Shown here in pieces: positions 11,545-22,210 of a stretch of 64,000 nucleotides of DNA. Where the stretch lies: assembly GCA_963082975.1 (NCBI GenBank), contig OY720344.1, positions 7,551,580-7,615,579 of the forward strand, given 5' to 3'. This DNA comes from Labia minor (taxonomy: Eukaryota > Arthropoda > Insecta > Dermaptera > Spongiphoridae). The position numbers and the translations under genes are program-made. The notes beneath the pieces were generated by a model. That model saw nothing but the letters and a program-made list of their open reading frames with translations. It searched no databases and was not told where the DNA came from. The stretch's first letter is position 1. Each line of letters begins with the position of its first letter.

Positions 11545-11835
11545 TAAAATTATTTTTTAATAAATTTAAAAATAATATCCCGGGTAGCGAGTAGATTCTT
11601 TTCTATAAACCCAGTGAAAAGAATTCTATTTCAGGGATTGGCGTCCCTGCCCTTACGTGAGCTCATGATTTCTTCTAAATCCCTCTTCTACCTGGAGGAA
11701 TCATGTCCTTTACCCATTGACGCCTTTCCATCCATTCCCTTACTCTTACTCTCCCCCCCCTCCCCTGATCATTCAAAAAAATCAAATTTATTTGGATGAA
11801 GGAGAATACCTAGCATAGCTTCATTAAAAAGAAAA
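11545..11835 (+). repeat. Diverged local duplication, copy 1
   Basis: The block aligns to 13104-13385 in the same orientation, offset by about 1560 bp. Identity is highest across 11574-11715 and falls away in the C-rich, A-rich tail. The conserved part contains the folded structure annotated separately at 11582-11715. A C8 tract at 11753-11760 is not kept in the second copy. Confidence 0.8.
11582..11715 (+). ncRNA. Candidate structured RNA, copy 1 (closing helix plus three hairpins)
   Basis: The sequence folds into a four-helix multibranch structure. The closing helix pairs 11582-11587 (GGGTAG) with 11710-11715 (TTACCC). Hairpin A pairs 11592-11603 with 11616-11628 (12 bp, one bulged T at 11624). 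Hairpin B, CAGGGA-TTGGCG-TCCCTG, spans 11632-11649. Hairpin C pairs 11664-11675 with 11694-11705 (12 bp including two U-G). Single-stranded joints CCCTTACGTGAGCT, TTT and TCCT are almost identical in the copy at 13141-13274. The base differences preserve pairing, and several work only as G-U on the plus strand, hence the strand call. No Pol III promoter or T-tract terminator was recognised. It could be an RNA gene, an RNA element of a lost transposon, or a structured intronic or UTR element. Confidence 0.45.
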
Positions 11836-11856
11836 AAAAATTGAAATCTTGTCTCT

Positions 11857-11884
11857 TATAGGAGACTCTTTGGAGTCTCCTATA
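11857..11884. other. Perfect 12-bp hairpin
   Basis: TATAGGAGACTC (11857-11868), loop TTTG, then GAGTCTCCTATA (11873-11884) forms a perfect inverted repeat. It abuts the longer hairpin at 11884-11928. It lies about 140 bp downstream of structured copy 1 and has no counterpart after copy 2. Confidence 0.8.
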
Positions 11885-11928
11885 TATATTTGAATAAACC
11901 CCCCGAAGGGGGGTTTATTCAAATATAT
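11884..11928 (-). other. Perfect 21-bp hairpin with C6/G6 tip
   Basis: Positions 11884-11904 pair perfectly with 11908-11928, leaving a three-base loop. The tip is six C-G pairs in an otherwise A/T stem. On the minus strand the tip reads CCCCCTTCGGGGG-like, so a minus-strand RNA could form the extra-stable C(UUCG)G tetraloop; the plus strand gives a GAA loop. Perfect arms imply recent origin or maintenance. Options are a transcription or processing signal, a cruciform, or the end of a palindromic mobile element. Confidence 0.75.
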
Positions 11929-12401
11929 CCAGATTACGTCAATTCTCAGACTAGCAAAACCCGGTATATTCACGAGTGAGACATGTCTTATGTGCCTCTG
12001 AGAGGACCCACCTCTCCTACGCTTCATATTAGTAAAAACTTGGAACTCATATTTATAGAACGCTTTGGAGAATTAGGAAAAACCAATCAAATCAATGTTT
12101 TTCATTTTATTAAAATTTTTGACTAAATCTTGTAAATTGTGACCAAGACCAATCCATTGAGCATAATTTTAGCCAGATTCTAAATAAAATTGATTTTTTG
12201 TATCATTAAATGGAAATTTTTAATTAATTTTAATATTGGTTTATTTTTACAGTTCAACAAAAATCTTGCCTCATAACAGATAAAACCTATACGAATAGAT
12301 TCATCATGAAACGTAGATTCATTTTCACTACTATTATATAATTTTACGGTGCTTCATTGATTAAATATTAATTATTGAATTTTGACAGATAGAAAAGATT
12401 T

Positions 12402-12540
12402 GCCGCCATGTTGGCCCCCCGCCGCCACCTCTTCTCACCTCACCCACCCTCCCTCCTGCCGGTGAGTTCAGTTCCCAATCCCTTTCCAGTCGAAGACGTT
12501 GACCGGCGTCACCACCGAAATCATCCCTCAATCAAGAATT
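12402..12540 (+). promoter_or_regulatory. GC-rich island with YY1-like motif and possible first coding exon
   Basis: GCCGCCATGTTGG (12402-12414) fits both the YY1 core-promoter motif (reverse complement CCAACATGGCGGC) and an ideal translation start context for the ATG at 12408. From that ATG 18 codons remain open (MLAPRRHLFSPHPPSLLP) and end exactly at a perfect splice-donor sequence, CCG|GTGAGT (intron from 12462). A second CpG-containing patch, 12490-12530, follows. The peptide is proline-rich and unrecognised, so it may be chance inside a promoter-like island. No partner exon was identified in the window. Confidence 0.25.
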
Positions 12541-13103
12541 AATTGTAAATTTATTTATTCCTATTAATTTAAATGAAGTTTAATAAATTTTAGAAAAGAT
12601 TCAAATAAAAATTTAATTTTATAAAGTATAGATTTTTAACTTTTTACTGATATATTAATTATATATATTTAATAAATTTCGCCCCCACCTCCAATGCTTT
12701 GCTTCTCGGTGACCTTGAAGGGGACAGCATAGCAATCTCTTGCTTACCTCCAATGGATGAGATTCAACTGCCTTTGACTTTATTTTCAAAATAAATTATA
12801 TTATTTCCCTTTCGTTAAATTAAATTATATACAAATTAATTATACCACGTATTATACGACAAATAAATTAATACGAATTATTTTAATAAATCGATTTAAC
12901 CAACTTTTCCATCCCAATCAATCCTTTTTTTTTTATTTTAACATTGAAACATTTTTCCTGATATTCTATTCTATTTTCAAATTTTATATTCAAAAATAAA
13001 TAACTTAAAATATAACATAAAAATTACTTGAAAAGGAAGGAAATATTTTTATTGTTTTTCTATACGAAGCAATAAGAAAAAATTGAATAAGTTTCATGAA
13101 ATG

Positions 13104-13385
13104 TAAAATTAATTTTTAATAAATTTAAAAATAATATCCTGGGTAACGGGTAGATTCTTTTCTATAATCCCAGTAGAAAAGAAATCTATTTCAGGGATTG
13201 GCGTTCCTGCCCTCACGTGAGCTCATGATTTTTTCTGCCTTCCCTCTCCCATGGAAAAATCATGTCCTTTACCTTTTAACTTTTTTCTATCAGTTCCCTT
13301 ACTAGTCCCCCTCTGATCTTTAGTAAAATTCAACCTTATTTAGAGAAAGAAGAATATCACTTATCAATTCTTTAAATAAGAAAAT
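13104..13385 (+). repeat. Diverged local duplication, copy 2
   Basis: Second copy of the block at 11545-11835. It begins at the shared TAAATTTAAAAATAATATCC word and fades out in an A/G-rich tail. It lacks the twin hairpins that follow copy 1. Confidence 0.8.
13141..13274 (+). ncRNA. Candidate structured RNA, copy 2
   Basis: It folds like copy 1. The closing helix is 13141-13146 (GGGTAA) with 13269-13274 (TTACCT, one G-U). Hairpin A pairs 13151-13164 with 13174-13188 (14 bp, one bulged A at 13184). Hairpin B is 13192-13209, with a G-U at 13196/13205. Hairpin C pairs 13224-13235 with 13253-13264. Relative to copy 1, hairpin C has one compensatory change (C-G at 11672/11697 becomes T-A at 13232/13256) and one U-G to U-A change. 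T-runs at 13274-13277 and 13281-13286 follow and could end a Pol III transcript, but no such tract is present after copy 1. Confidence 0.45.
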
Positions 13386-13689
13386 AAGCTTAGTTAGGGG
13401 ATTAATTATATATACAGATATATTATATATAAATTTCTCACTTTCAATTATGAAATATTTAATTTGCAATGTTATTTCACGTGCATTATTCGACCTGATA
13501 TAACTATTAGATATCTTCACCATTTCTTCTTCTTTCTTAATATAAGAAAATTTCAAACTCCTATATAATATTAATATATTAAAATGGACGAATCGAATGT
13601 GAGTTAAGTTAACATATTATTACAATTATGTAACAAACCATATTTACTTTTGTCAAAAAAAATATTTCCATATATTTTAAAGAGCATCC

Positions 13690-13862
13690 AATATAATTAA
13701 ATTACAGCGGACCCAAAACAATATCTTGAGTATAATAACTAAGGCACCTCGGTATCTACCAGTTAGACTATTTCATAGAGATCTTAAATTGCGCACAATA
13801 GAGGAAGTAATTAAATATATTTCTAATTAATTTGAGGATGATGCTTCTAGTTTAAACATGAA
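13690..13862 (+). pseudogene. Jockey-like retrotransposon RT C-terminal remnant
   Basis: From 13702 the plus strand reads LQRTQNNILSIITKAPRYLP then VRLFHRDLKLRTIEEVIKYI before a stop. This matches the general pattern of the Jockey-type ORF2 C-terminus (Q-x-x-x-N-x-xL-x-IIT-x-AP-x-Y, then L-H-x-DL-x-I-x-T-V/I-x-E-I). Only the last 50-60 residues are present, and stops follow. No poly-A or tandem tail was recognised. Confidence 0.65.
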
Positions 13863-14940
13863 ATGGAAAGTATGCATGTTTTCAATTCATTGTCAAAAAC
13901 TGTTATTACGGAGTGAAAATTTAGACTCTGTAAACGAAATTCTGGTTGAACACACTTTCAGAAACGCTCAAATTATATATTCATTTGTATAAAATTATTA
14001 TAACTATAATAAATATGGTATTTCAATATAATAATAATACCTCAATTACATAATGGTACTTATTATTATTATAAAATGTTGTATAATAAATTGTAAAAAT
14101 ATAATATAAATAATGTAAATGAAATTAAAACGAATAGTTAATTAAAAAATAATAATATTATTAATAAATCGTTGCGAATTAATAAAGGGGAATAAACAGA
14201 AAAATAAAGAAACTAGATCTTGGAGTGTGGAGGGTAAAAATTGAAGGAAATGAAATCATCAAAGCTGATTTTTAATTATATTAAAAGAGACGTTCAGATG
14301 TTGATTTTAATTCAATTAGTGAATGGAATTTTGGCAAATTGATCAAGCATAAGCATAAGAAAATAAAGTGGTATGAGAAAAAAATTAAAGAAAAAAATAT
14401 AAAAAGTAGTAAGAGGTGAGGGTGAAGATGTGCCACACGAACGATTCAAGTGAAAATTATCATCTTGAAAGCGATCAGACTATTAAAAAAAAAATAATAA
14501 AAAAACGATTGAGAAAGGAAAGAGGAAGTTTCAATCAACTTGTTGGAATGTCCGGACATGAATTGTGAAAAAAAAAAATTTAAAATAATGCATTCATATA
14601 TAATATTCTATTTAAATAAAATATATAATACCTATAATTAGAAAAATTACTCACTCATATTATTTTTGTATATTATATTATATATAATACGTAATAAAAA
14701 TACCAGTTTATATATTTATTAGTTTGTTTGTTTTTTTAAAAAAAGATTTGGTAGGTAGGTATCCATTATTTATAATTAATAAATAATGCTAAAGTGACAT
14801 CTATTGGTGAAGATACAAAGTGTTATGCAAACAAACTAACCTAACTATTAAATTTGATCGTTTTGAAATTTTTCTGCATAAAATAAGTTTCCCATTTAGT
14901 ATTATTGAGTTATTCAGTGTATAAGACTCTAATAATGTAA
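13863..14940. other. AT-rich noncoding DNA
   Basis: Mostly A/T. The 14210-14540 section is purine-rich and slightly more mixed. No gene or repeat pair was recognised. Confidence 0.45.
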
Positions 14941-15775
14941 CAAACACTCAATATTGCATTTTGGAGATTCATTACTTTTGTTGTTTGATTTGAAGAAATC
15001 TATTGAAGTTCATCAAACACTTTTAAAATCTTATAGAGATTCTGCCCTGTCTTATCCCATTTGATTGAATAGTGGTAATTTTGATGTCAAAGAACATTTT
15101 GGAGAACCACAAATATTCGAAGACAATGAAATGCGAGACTTATTGGAACCCAGCTCAAACGCTCAAAGAATTTTCAGACATGGAATGGGAAAGATCCAAG
15201 TATTGACTCAAAATGTCATTTCGAATCGTATTGTGACTGACGATGAAAAGTGGATTTATTACGACAATTCCAAGCGCAAAAGGTCATGGGTTAGTCCAGG
15301 AAAGCCATCCACATTGACACAGAAGCGGAATATCTATGGCCATAAAGTCTTGGTGTGTATATGGTAGAACCAGTAAAATGTAGTTTATTACGAACCTAAT
15401 AAAACTGTAACTGCAGATATCTTCCGATGTCAACTGAACAAATTGAAAGACATATTTTTGCAAAAAAGACCTGCGGTAGCGAGTCGCAGACGCAAAGTCA
15501 CCCATCCTCTTGCAAGAGTTGTAAAGGATACACTGTTGCAGCTCAAATGGGTAATTTTGCCGCATCCAACCTACTCACCAGACATTGCGCCTTCTGATTA
15601 CTTCTTGTTCTGATCGATGGAAGATAGACTAGCTGACACACGTCATTGAAATGCTGAAAATGGATCGATGCTTGATTCACTACCAAACCAACATCGTTCT
15701 TTCTACATGATATTGCCATGTTGCAAGAAAGATTTGTAAAAGTTGTAGAAAACTATAGAAAATATTTTGATTAAT
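14941..15775 (+). pseudogene. Mariner transposase pseudogene
   Basis: Decayed mariner transposase in several frames. Recognisable parts are SIEVHQTLLKSYRDSALSYP (about 15000-15060), an F-G-x-PQIFEDNEMRDLLE segment (about 15098-15148), and RIVTDDEKWIYYDNSKRKRS (about 15230-15290), which holds the first catalytic Asp. Then come W-V-S-PGKPS, RNIYGHKVLVCIWW, KDTLLQLKWVILPHP-TYSPDIAPSDYFLF (about 15522-15610) with the third Asp, and an end resembling a C-terminal E-R-F-V-K-V-V-x-x-x-x-K-Y-F. The central HDNARPH-type region is damaged and stops interrupt the frame at about 15367 and 15611. The longest open stretch is 15065-15367. Its subfamily differs from the 4.1 and 27.3 kb copies. Confidence 0.8.
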
Positions 15776-16689
15776 ATATATTCTACAAATTTTTCTGAAT
15801 AAATTCTTTTTTAAAGTTAAAAAATATTCAGAATACCTGCAAGCACCTAATTTATTTTAATTGATAAATTTTAATAAACATTCAATTTCTATTGATAAAA
15901 TTAAATTTACATAAAAAGTTGATTGTTTATTTTTTTTAGGATTGATATCAATTATTATACTTATTATTATACGTTGAAGATAACATTTGCTGATCTTATA
16001 TACCAAGAATATACAAGTAAGAATTTTTTTTATAATAAAAAAAGAAAAATCTTGATGATTTTTATTCTTTCCCTGGAGATTGAAGAGAAAGAAATCTTTT
16101 TCACATAACAAAAAGTATTACTGACTGTCTAATGAGATCCCAACGGAGATGAGTCCCTCTTGGATCATTCCATCTCCACTTTCTACAACAGCCACATCTC
16201 CTTCCACCTTTTTTTCTTCTTTTTCGTCGTCTTCTTCTTCTTCTTCTTCTTCTCCTTTCCTTGTCAGTTCATCCAACCCTCAGCTACTTTTGAAATTGGA
16301 GAATTGAAGAAGTCAAGGCGGGTAGCAATCGGATTGAGTGCTTTGTAACCCCTCTACAATCCTTCCACTCCCACTGCCTATACCCCAATATCTACCCTCG
16401 GTAATCATTTTTTTTTTACTTTTATTTTTTATATTTATCATAATTATATTAACGATTAAGGAACAAAATATGAAATGGTTAAAAAAAAAAAATTAATTTT
16501 ATCAACTCTTACATTTTTCCCAACTCAAGATTGATTTGATTTCTAATTTAAGAAAATATAAAATAATTTTTATTATCACTCTTTCACTTTACATCCAATA
16601 TATATATATATATTGTATTTACAATTTTAAAATTTCAATATAATGATTATAAATTAAGTGAAATTTTATTATTTTTATGGGGGAAAAAA
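15776..16689. other. Noncoding DNA with TTC microsatellite
   Basis: A (TTC)n tract lies at about 16226-16252 and poly-T near 16205-16225. A mixed patch spans 16130-16380. Open frames on both strands at 15857-16111 overlap each other and are A/T artefacts. Confidence 0.45.
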
Positions 16690-16870
16690 AATAACCAAAG
16701 AATGGATGAATGGAGAATATGAAAGGGCGTTGCATTTGCTCCGCCCAATTCTATGCAAACGCGGTGGCACACCCCAAAATTATTTGGCCCCACCCACATG
16801 CACAAATAAATAATCAATCGACATTCAATTGATTGAAAAACGATAGCGATAGACTAACGAATGGATTCTA
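16690..16870. promoter_or_regulatory. GC-balanced island with Oct-like and GC-box-like words
   Basis: A non-repeat block within A/T sequence contains CTCCGCCC (GC box), ATGCAAAC (octamer-like), GCGGTGGCACACCCC and CCCCACCC. No TATA/initiator pair or splice donor was seen. Candidate cis-regulatory DNA only. Confidence 0.25.
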
Positions 16871-18067
16871 ATAGAAAATTGTAATTATTAACAAACTGTG
16901 CCCTTTTAGTTATCAATAATTATAGAATATACGTAGGTAATGAATGTGAGTTGTTGTTGGTGGTCAATTCTCATTTGTAATCTATCATACATATTCTATG
17001 TATACTTTATTATACTATATTATATACGATACTATTATATTCTATGTGAATATGTTATTTAAGAATTTAAGAGAATTTCAAAAAACCATTTATATTTGTA
17101 TTTCATTATGAAAATTTAAATTTTTTTTTTTTTTTTTTGTTTTTACATATTTCTTGAATTTTATATCAAACTCTTCATAATTATATTGGATCATATTTAA
17201 TTTCAATTGGTATACAATGATGTGTGATTTGTATTGGGTTCTCTAATGATTTTATTTAAAAGTTATATATTCTGTTATTGACTTTTATTATATGGATTGA
17301 GAAACAAGATTTTTTTTTCAAGTTTTAATGATTAAAAGATGTAATGTTAATTAAAACATCATGTTTATATCAAGTAATGCAGATTTATTAATAGAATACA
17401 TTTAGCCTGTTAGATAATTAAAAGTTATAGAGTCTTACTTATCTAAACAGGTAGTATACTTATACCTCACCTTTCCTATCTACATATCTTTCCTATAGAT
17501 TTTCATTTTGGCATCATCAATGTTGTTCAAATTAGTTTTTATTTAGACAACAGTTGTTTTAAAACAATTTAATAAACTTTTCATTTGTATTTTACAAATT
17601 TCTTTACTTTTAAACACTAATGGATTTTCAATTGAAAAAAAAATATTGTTTTGATTACTTTTATGTTCAATAATTTCAATTGCTATGATTACTATAATTT
17701 GTACTTTGAAGAAGACCGCTAATTGCATGAACATTGAAAAGAAAAGAATTGTTTAATTAATTGATTATTAATTTTTTTTTAAGTAAAAATAAAATTCATT
17801 TTTCATTTATATTTTATTACTCGATTTGTATTTATTTTCTTCAATCATTTGTATTTCATGGTGATCGTAGGAGAGGAGGTATTTAATTCTAGATTACAAA
17901 TTCCTTAGGAAATTTAATTTATGCATAAATCTCTCATCTTCATTTATATTTTATCTATCCTCCAAATGATAATCATATAAATATGAATATACTAATAGCA
18001 GATAATTATTTCTTTTTTTACTATTCAATTACTATTTGTATTTTTTCATGTATAAAAGTATAAATAT
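16871..18067. other. AT-rich noncoding DNA
   Basis: A/T-rich with a T-tract at about 17120-17140. A 63-codon minus-strand open frame at 17543-17734 has no recognisable motif and is not supported as a gene. Confidence 0.45.
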
Positions 18068-18329
18068 CAGTGATGTAATGGTAAAATAACAAGGGAACGC
18101 ATAGTGGGAGCAAAAAAAAGTCCTATTTTCAGCAAACTATTTTTTTTTATATAAGTTTTTATTTTTTCTTATTCTTAATATACAAAATATTAACAAAAAA
18201 AAGCAATTCTAACAGTAGATTTAAATGGGAGTTGTCGCGGGACATGAAAAAGTACTGGAACGCTTTCCGGTTCTGAAAAAAGGTAAGGGAACGTCCTTCC
18301 CCCGCGTTCTCCTCCACAATACACCACTG
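18068..18329. mobile_element. hAT-type MITE with perfect 8-bp target duplication
   Basis: The element starts CAGTGATGTAATGG and ends CAATACACCACTG. It is flanked by identical ATAAATAT at 18060-18067 and 18330-18337, the 8-bp duplication typical of hAT elements. GGGAACG near the left end and CGTTCCC/CGCGTTCTCC near the right extend the inverted symmetry. It is 262 bp and non-coding, so it would be mobilised in trans. Confidence 0.8.
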
Positions 18330-18835
18330 ATAAATATAAATATTATATCTACATACATTCAACAAAATTATAATTAAAAATAAAGAAAATTAAAAAAAAA
18401 TAATGAGATGAAGATGAAGGTAAATCGCTGACATCTTCAACTTTTGTCGACAACAACAAAAATTCCTAACTGGATTTTCAATATAATGACAGATGAGTTG
18501 ATTTGGTGAACTTTCTCTTGTCTCCTGAATTTCATTTTTTTTTTCATTTAACATTCTCTCTTCACCCTCCCCCTTTCTCTCATTCATCTTTTTTTCCTCA
18601 ACCTCTCATTTCATCTTCTAATTTTTATCTCCTTACTCATTCCACCCTTTTACTTTTATAAATTCAATTTTTTTTTTTTATTATTCACCTTTCATTTATT
18701 AATTTAATCTAAATGACAGGAAATCATTCAACTTTTCATTCTAAATAATAATAATTTTATTTTAATAATAATAAAAATCAATTTTTTTATATTCCAATGA
18801 TTATATATACATACATATATATATTCACAAAAAAG
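18330..18835. other. Noncoding DNA, CT-rich
   Basis: Mixed sequence at 18400-18520 is followed by a CT/T-rich stretch to 18720 and A/T sequence. The 65-codon minus-strand frame at 18390-18587 is low complexity. Confidence 0.4.
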
Positions 18836-18892
18836 TTTCTTACTGATCTTTTCACACCTATTCTAGCCACCTGTTTTGTTCATTTTATGATT
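18836..18892 (-). pseudogene. Short LINE ORF2 C-terminal scrap
   Basis: The minus strand reads IIK-stop-TKQVARIGVKRSV, which lines up with RLRWAKHVARMGKESMT of the LINE fragment at 7619-8285. It is a third, very short relic of the same family. Confidence 0.4.
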
Positions 18893-19129
18893 GATGTCAA
18901 GGATGACGAAAAATTTACTGGCATGCATATAGACAAAATTATTTTTTATAATAATCCTAATTTTTTTCAATAGAAATGAATTAGAATTTAAATATTCACA
19001 ATTAATTAATAACTAATGATATATATTTTTAAAACTGACTAGGTTAACTTAAATTGTACATGTTTAATATTTGAAATTTTAAACAATTTTGTACCGAATG
19101 ATTACAAAATCATGGTGACCTTTGTATAG

Positions 19130-19250
19130 TGATGCAAAGTGGCAAAGAATAGCCATGGTGGCGCTGTTGTCGGGCAAACAACCGCTTGAGAAGGCCATTG
19201 TCCGGCACACACACACACAACATCGCTACCCTTATATACACTATAGAGAT
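19130..19250. promoter_or_regulatory. GC-balanced island
   Basis: A non-repeat patch with AGCCATGGTGGCGC, GTTGTCGGGCAAACAA and CATTGTCCGG, ending in a (CA)n tract at 19207-19222. It stands out from the A/T background but has no specific promoter architecture. Confidence 0.2.
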
Positions 19251-19659
19251 CATGCAATTTTTCATTTAGTTAATCCAAATTATAATAAATAATTTTTGAT
19301 TTGTTTTTCAATTAACCAATTCTAATTTATTTAAAATATTTCAATTTTAATTTATATTCTATTTCCACAAATTTTTACATTTTTCCCCATAATGTTTATT
19401 ATTATTAAAAAATACTACTATATGAATTTTTTGTCCTTTTATTTTATTACGTATTATATGTTCGAGATATTAGAGAATTTAAATATGCAAGCTTCAAAGT
19501 TTTTTTTTTTTTAATATTTCATTACATCGCCTGAATTTATTACATGATACATGAGGTCTTGGAAATAGATGAAAAAGTGAATGAGAGAGAGAGAAAGCAT
19601 ATTACACATAAATATTTCTTCTTTTTATAGATAAATTTATGAGCGAATAATAATAAACG

Positions 19660-20180
19660 GCACTAGGCATTTATTCATTCATTCCCGTTCGTCCTTGTAG
19701 GGCGACTGGACGACTGGACAGGGCATAAAATGAAAATGTGGTAACAACCCATTCTGCACGCCTTCGTCATCATCATTTCATTATTATCATCATGATTGTC
19801 GTCGTCGTCTCCGTCTTCGTCGTTTATTATGCAATTATAATAAATTTTTATTAAATGAATCCTATCAAGCAAGCAAGCCAGGAAAAATTAAAATCAATTC
19901 ATTTAATATAATTATTTATTTATTTATTTCGTATTGACCCTTTTGGGATCAAACAAAATCTTCAAATATCTTCGAATATCTTGGTATTCTACCGATTGAA
20001 TTGATTTGCCAGTATGAAGCAAAGTATTGATATGAATGTTTATCTTATCATGCTTTTTTGATGAAAGAGTCCCCTGCATATGCCAGGTTTATTTAAAACC
20101 AGGGATTGTCAGTACCTGGTTAATGGTTTCGAATGCTAGGTTCCTGGATGTTAACCTTGGAGCCATGCTGCTCATTCATT
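19660..20180. promoter_or_regulatory. Two GC-balanced islands
   Basis: 19675-19830 contains CGACTGGACGACTGGACAGG (an imperfect duplication) and a CGTCGTCGTC tract. 19990-20180 contains GCATATGCC, two CCTGGTT-like words and GTTAACC. No coding signal, and no known repeat found within the window. Confidence 0.2.
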
Positions 20181-21551
20181 TTTAGTATTATTATTTTTTT
20201 AATTTTTTTAAATTTCTTTAGATTCGATTGAAATTATTATAAAAATAATCATTAAAAAATTTATAATAATACCTGTTAACATTTATTTTATTATTATTAA
20301 AATTATATTATTATATTTAAAAAAAAATTAACTATAATAATTGTTTTATAATTAAATTATCTATAGTGTATTTACCTACATTCTTATATACCTAGATGTA
20401 ATTGTAATCTTTTTGGTAATTGATTATTCAGTGTTATATAAAAAAAAACGAAAAATTTATTGTAATTTTGAATTAATACACTTTTTTCATCTAAATTTTT
20501 TGTTTTATCTTTCAATTATACATTAGTTTAATTTATGTTTACATTAATAAACAAAATATTGTATATTTATTACAATATTATATTACAACCTCTTTTATAA
20601 TAATATAAATAATTATTATTTTCAAACAGTTCATTTAGTCCAGTTAGCATTCATATTTATTTATTAATTGATTTCATTATTATTATATATATTTATATAA
20701 ATGATAATTTTATTTAAGTATCTATTTTCTTTTTCCATTTATGCATTATTTATGTATTTGTGTTTTTTTTCTTTTTTTATCATTTTAATAATAATATAAT
20801 TTATTCAGTTATCGTTAAAATAAATAAATACATTCTTTTAAATTTACTTAAATATAGATTAAAATTTAAAATCTACTCTGGAGTTTATAGTTTAAATATT
20901 TGGAGCGTTTTTTTAACCCTCCGCCAAAGGGTTTTGAAAAAGTTCCCGTATTATAAAATAGAGTGCGCCAGGAATACTCTGTCAATATATATATATATAT
21001 ATTTCATATTGAATTTAAATTTTTGATTTATTACAATATATTTAATATTCGAAGAATTAATAAATTAATATCACAAAAAAAAATTTTAAATTTTTCTTTT
21101 ATGTTGATTTTATAATAAAAACTTAATTAAATGTATCGTTAAAAAATAATTTGTTCTCTAATACACTTAATCAAAAAAAAAAATACATTTAATTTTATAT
21201 AATTTTATAAATATTAATAATTATTTTTTTAATTAAATAAAATGAATTGTGATTGATTATTTTAGATATTAAGTCGATACATTTTTTTTTAATTATTACT
21301 TTTAATCTATTCGTTAATTTATTTTACTTCTTTTTTTCTTATTGAAATCTTAGATATTTTTATTTATTTATTTAATATATAATTTTTAATCAATTATTAA
21401 TAATTTTATTTCATTAAATATTGATTTAATTATGATATTATGATATTTCCAAAGAATATAACATAAAAAAATATTTTTTTTCACATTCAATTATATTGAT
21501 ATCTTTAAAATAATCTAGTGATTGTATATTAATAAAATTTTATATTATATA

Positions 21552-21595
<44 letters not shown>

Positions 21596-21789
21596 GTAAA
21601 GATGGAGAGGGAGAGTATATTATTTTGAATTTTAATAAAAATTCAATGAGAATTGGGAAAATCTTTTATAAGGTTTATATATCATGATTGAGAAATTTCA
21701 CTTATGTGCAAAAAAAATTGATTTTTAAAAGTCATAGATTTTTATTGCTAAGTAAAAAAAAATGAAAAGAAAATTATTAGTCATAATAA
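20181..21789. other. Extremely AT-rich noncoding DNA
   Basis: Almost pure A/T for 1.6 kb. The only mixed piece is 20860-20985. An (AT)n tract of about 24 units occupies about 21547-21593. Confidence 0.6.
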
Positions 21790-22140
21790 TTTTATCGCGA
21801 TAAGAGAGCGGCGTTGCATAATGCTTTGGGAAATGGCTATGCATAAAATATCGCTCGACTGCTGATCGTGCACGGCTTGACACACACACACACACACCAA
21901 CAGACAGACAGACAGACAGCCGCGTCTCCTCTCGTCAATATTCGATGCCAAAACTAAGATTGGGTAGATGCAAGTCAGATGATGGTACCGGGTCCACCCT
22001 AACGCATAAGGGTTGAATATTCAAATAAGCTACCCTTGGCGTGGATACCAGAAGGGAGAAAGGGGAGGAAGTAAGCAATTCACTAGGAGGTGTATGTGTA
22101 ATGGTAAAAAGGAGTGAGGGGAGTGGTGGGTATGTTAAGG
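21790..22140. promoter_or_regulatory. GC-balanced island with palindromes and CA/GACA repeats
   Basis: Features in order: TATCGCGATAA (palindromic core, 21793-21803); two ATGCATAA-type words flanking a GGGAAATGG; (CA)n at about 21882-21897; (CAGA)n at about 21901-21920; a mixed segment with GGTACCGGGTCCACC and TTGAATATTCAAAT; and a GGA-rich end. No repeat copy was found elsewhere in the window. A candidate regulatory block. Confidence 0.3.
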
Positions 22141-22210
22141 GACCACTAGTACAAAATTAGTAACAATCAGCAATAAGTATTTAATAAAGATTCATAATTA
22201 TTTTATAAGT

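Noticed and set aside
11592..11705. Hammerhead ribozyme in the structured duplicate
   Set aside because: Three helices meet at a junction, but the invariant CUGAUGA and GAAA core strings are absent on both strands.
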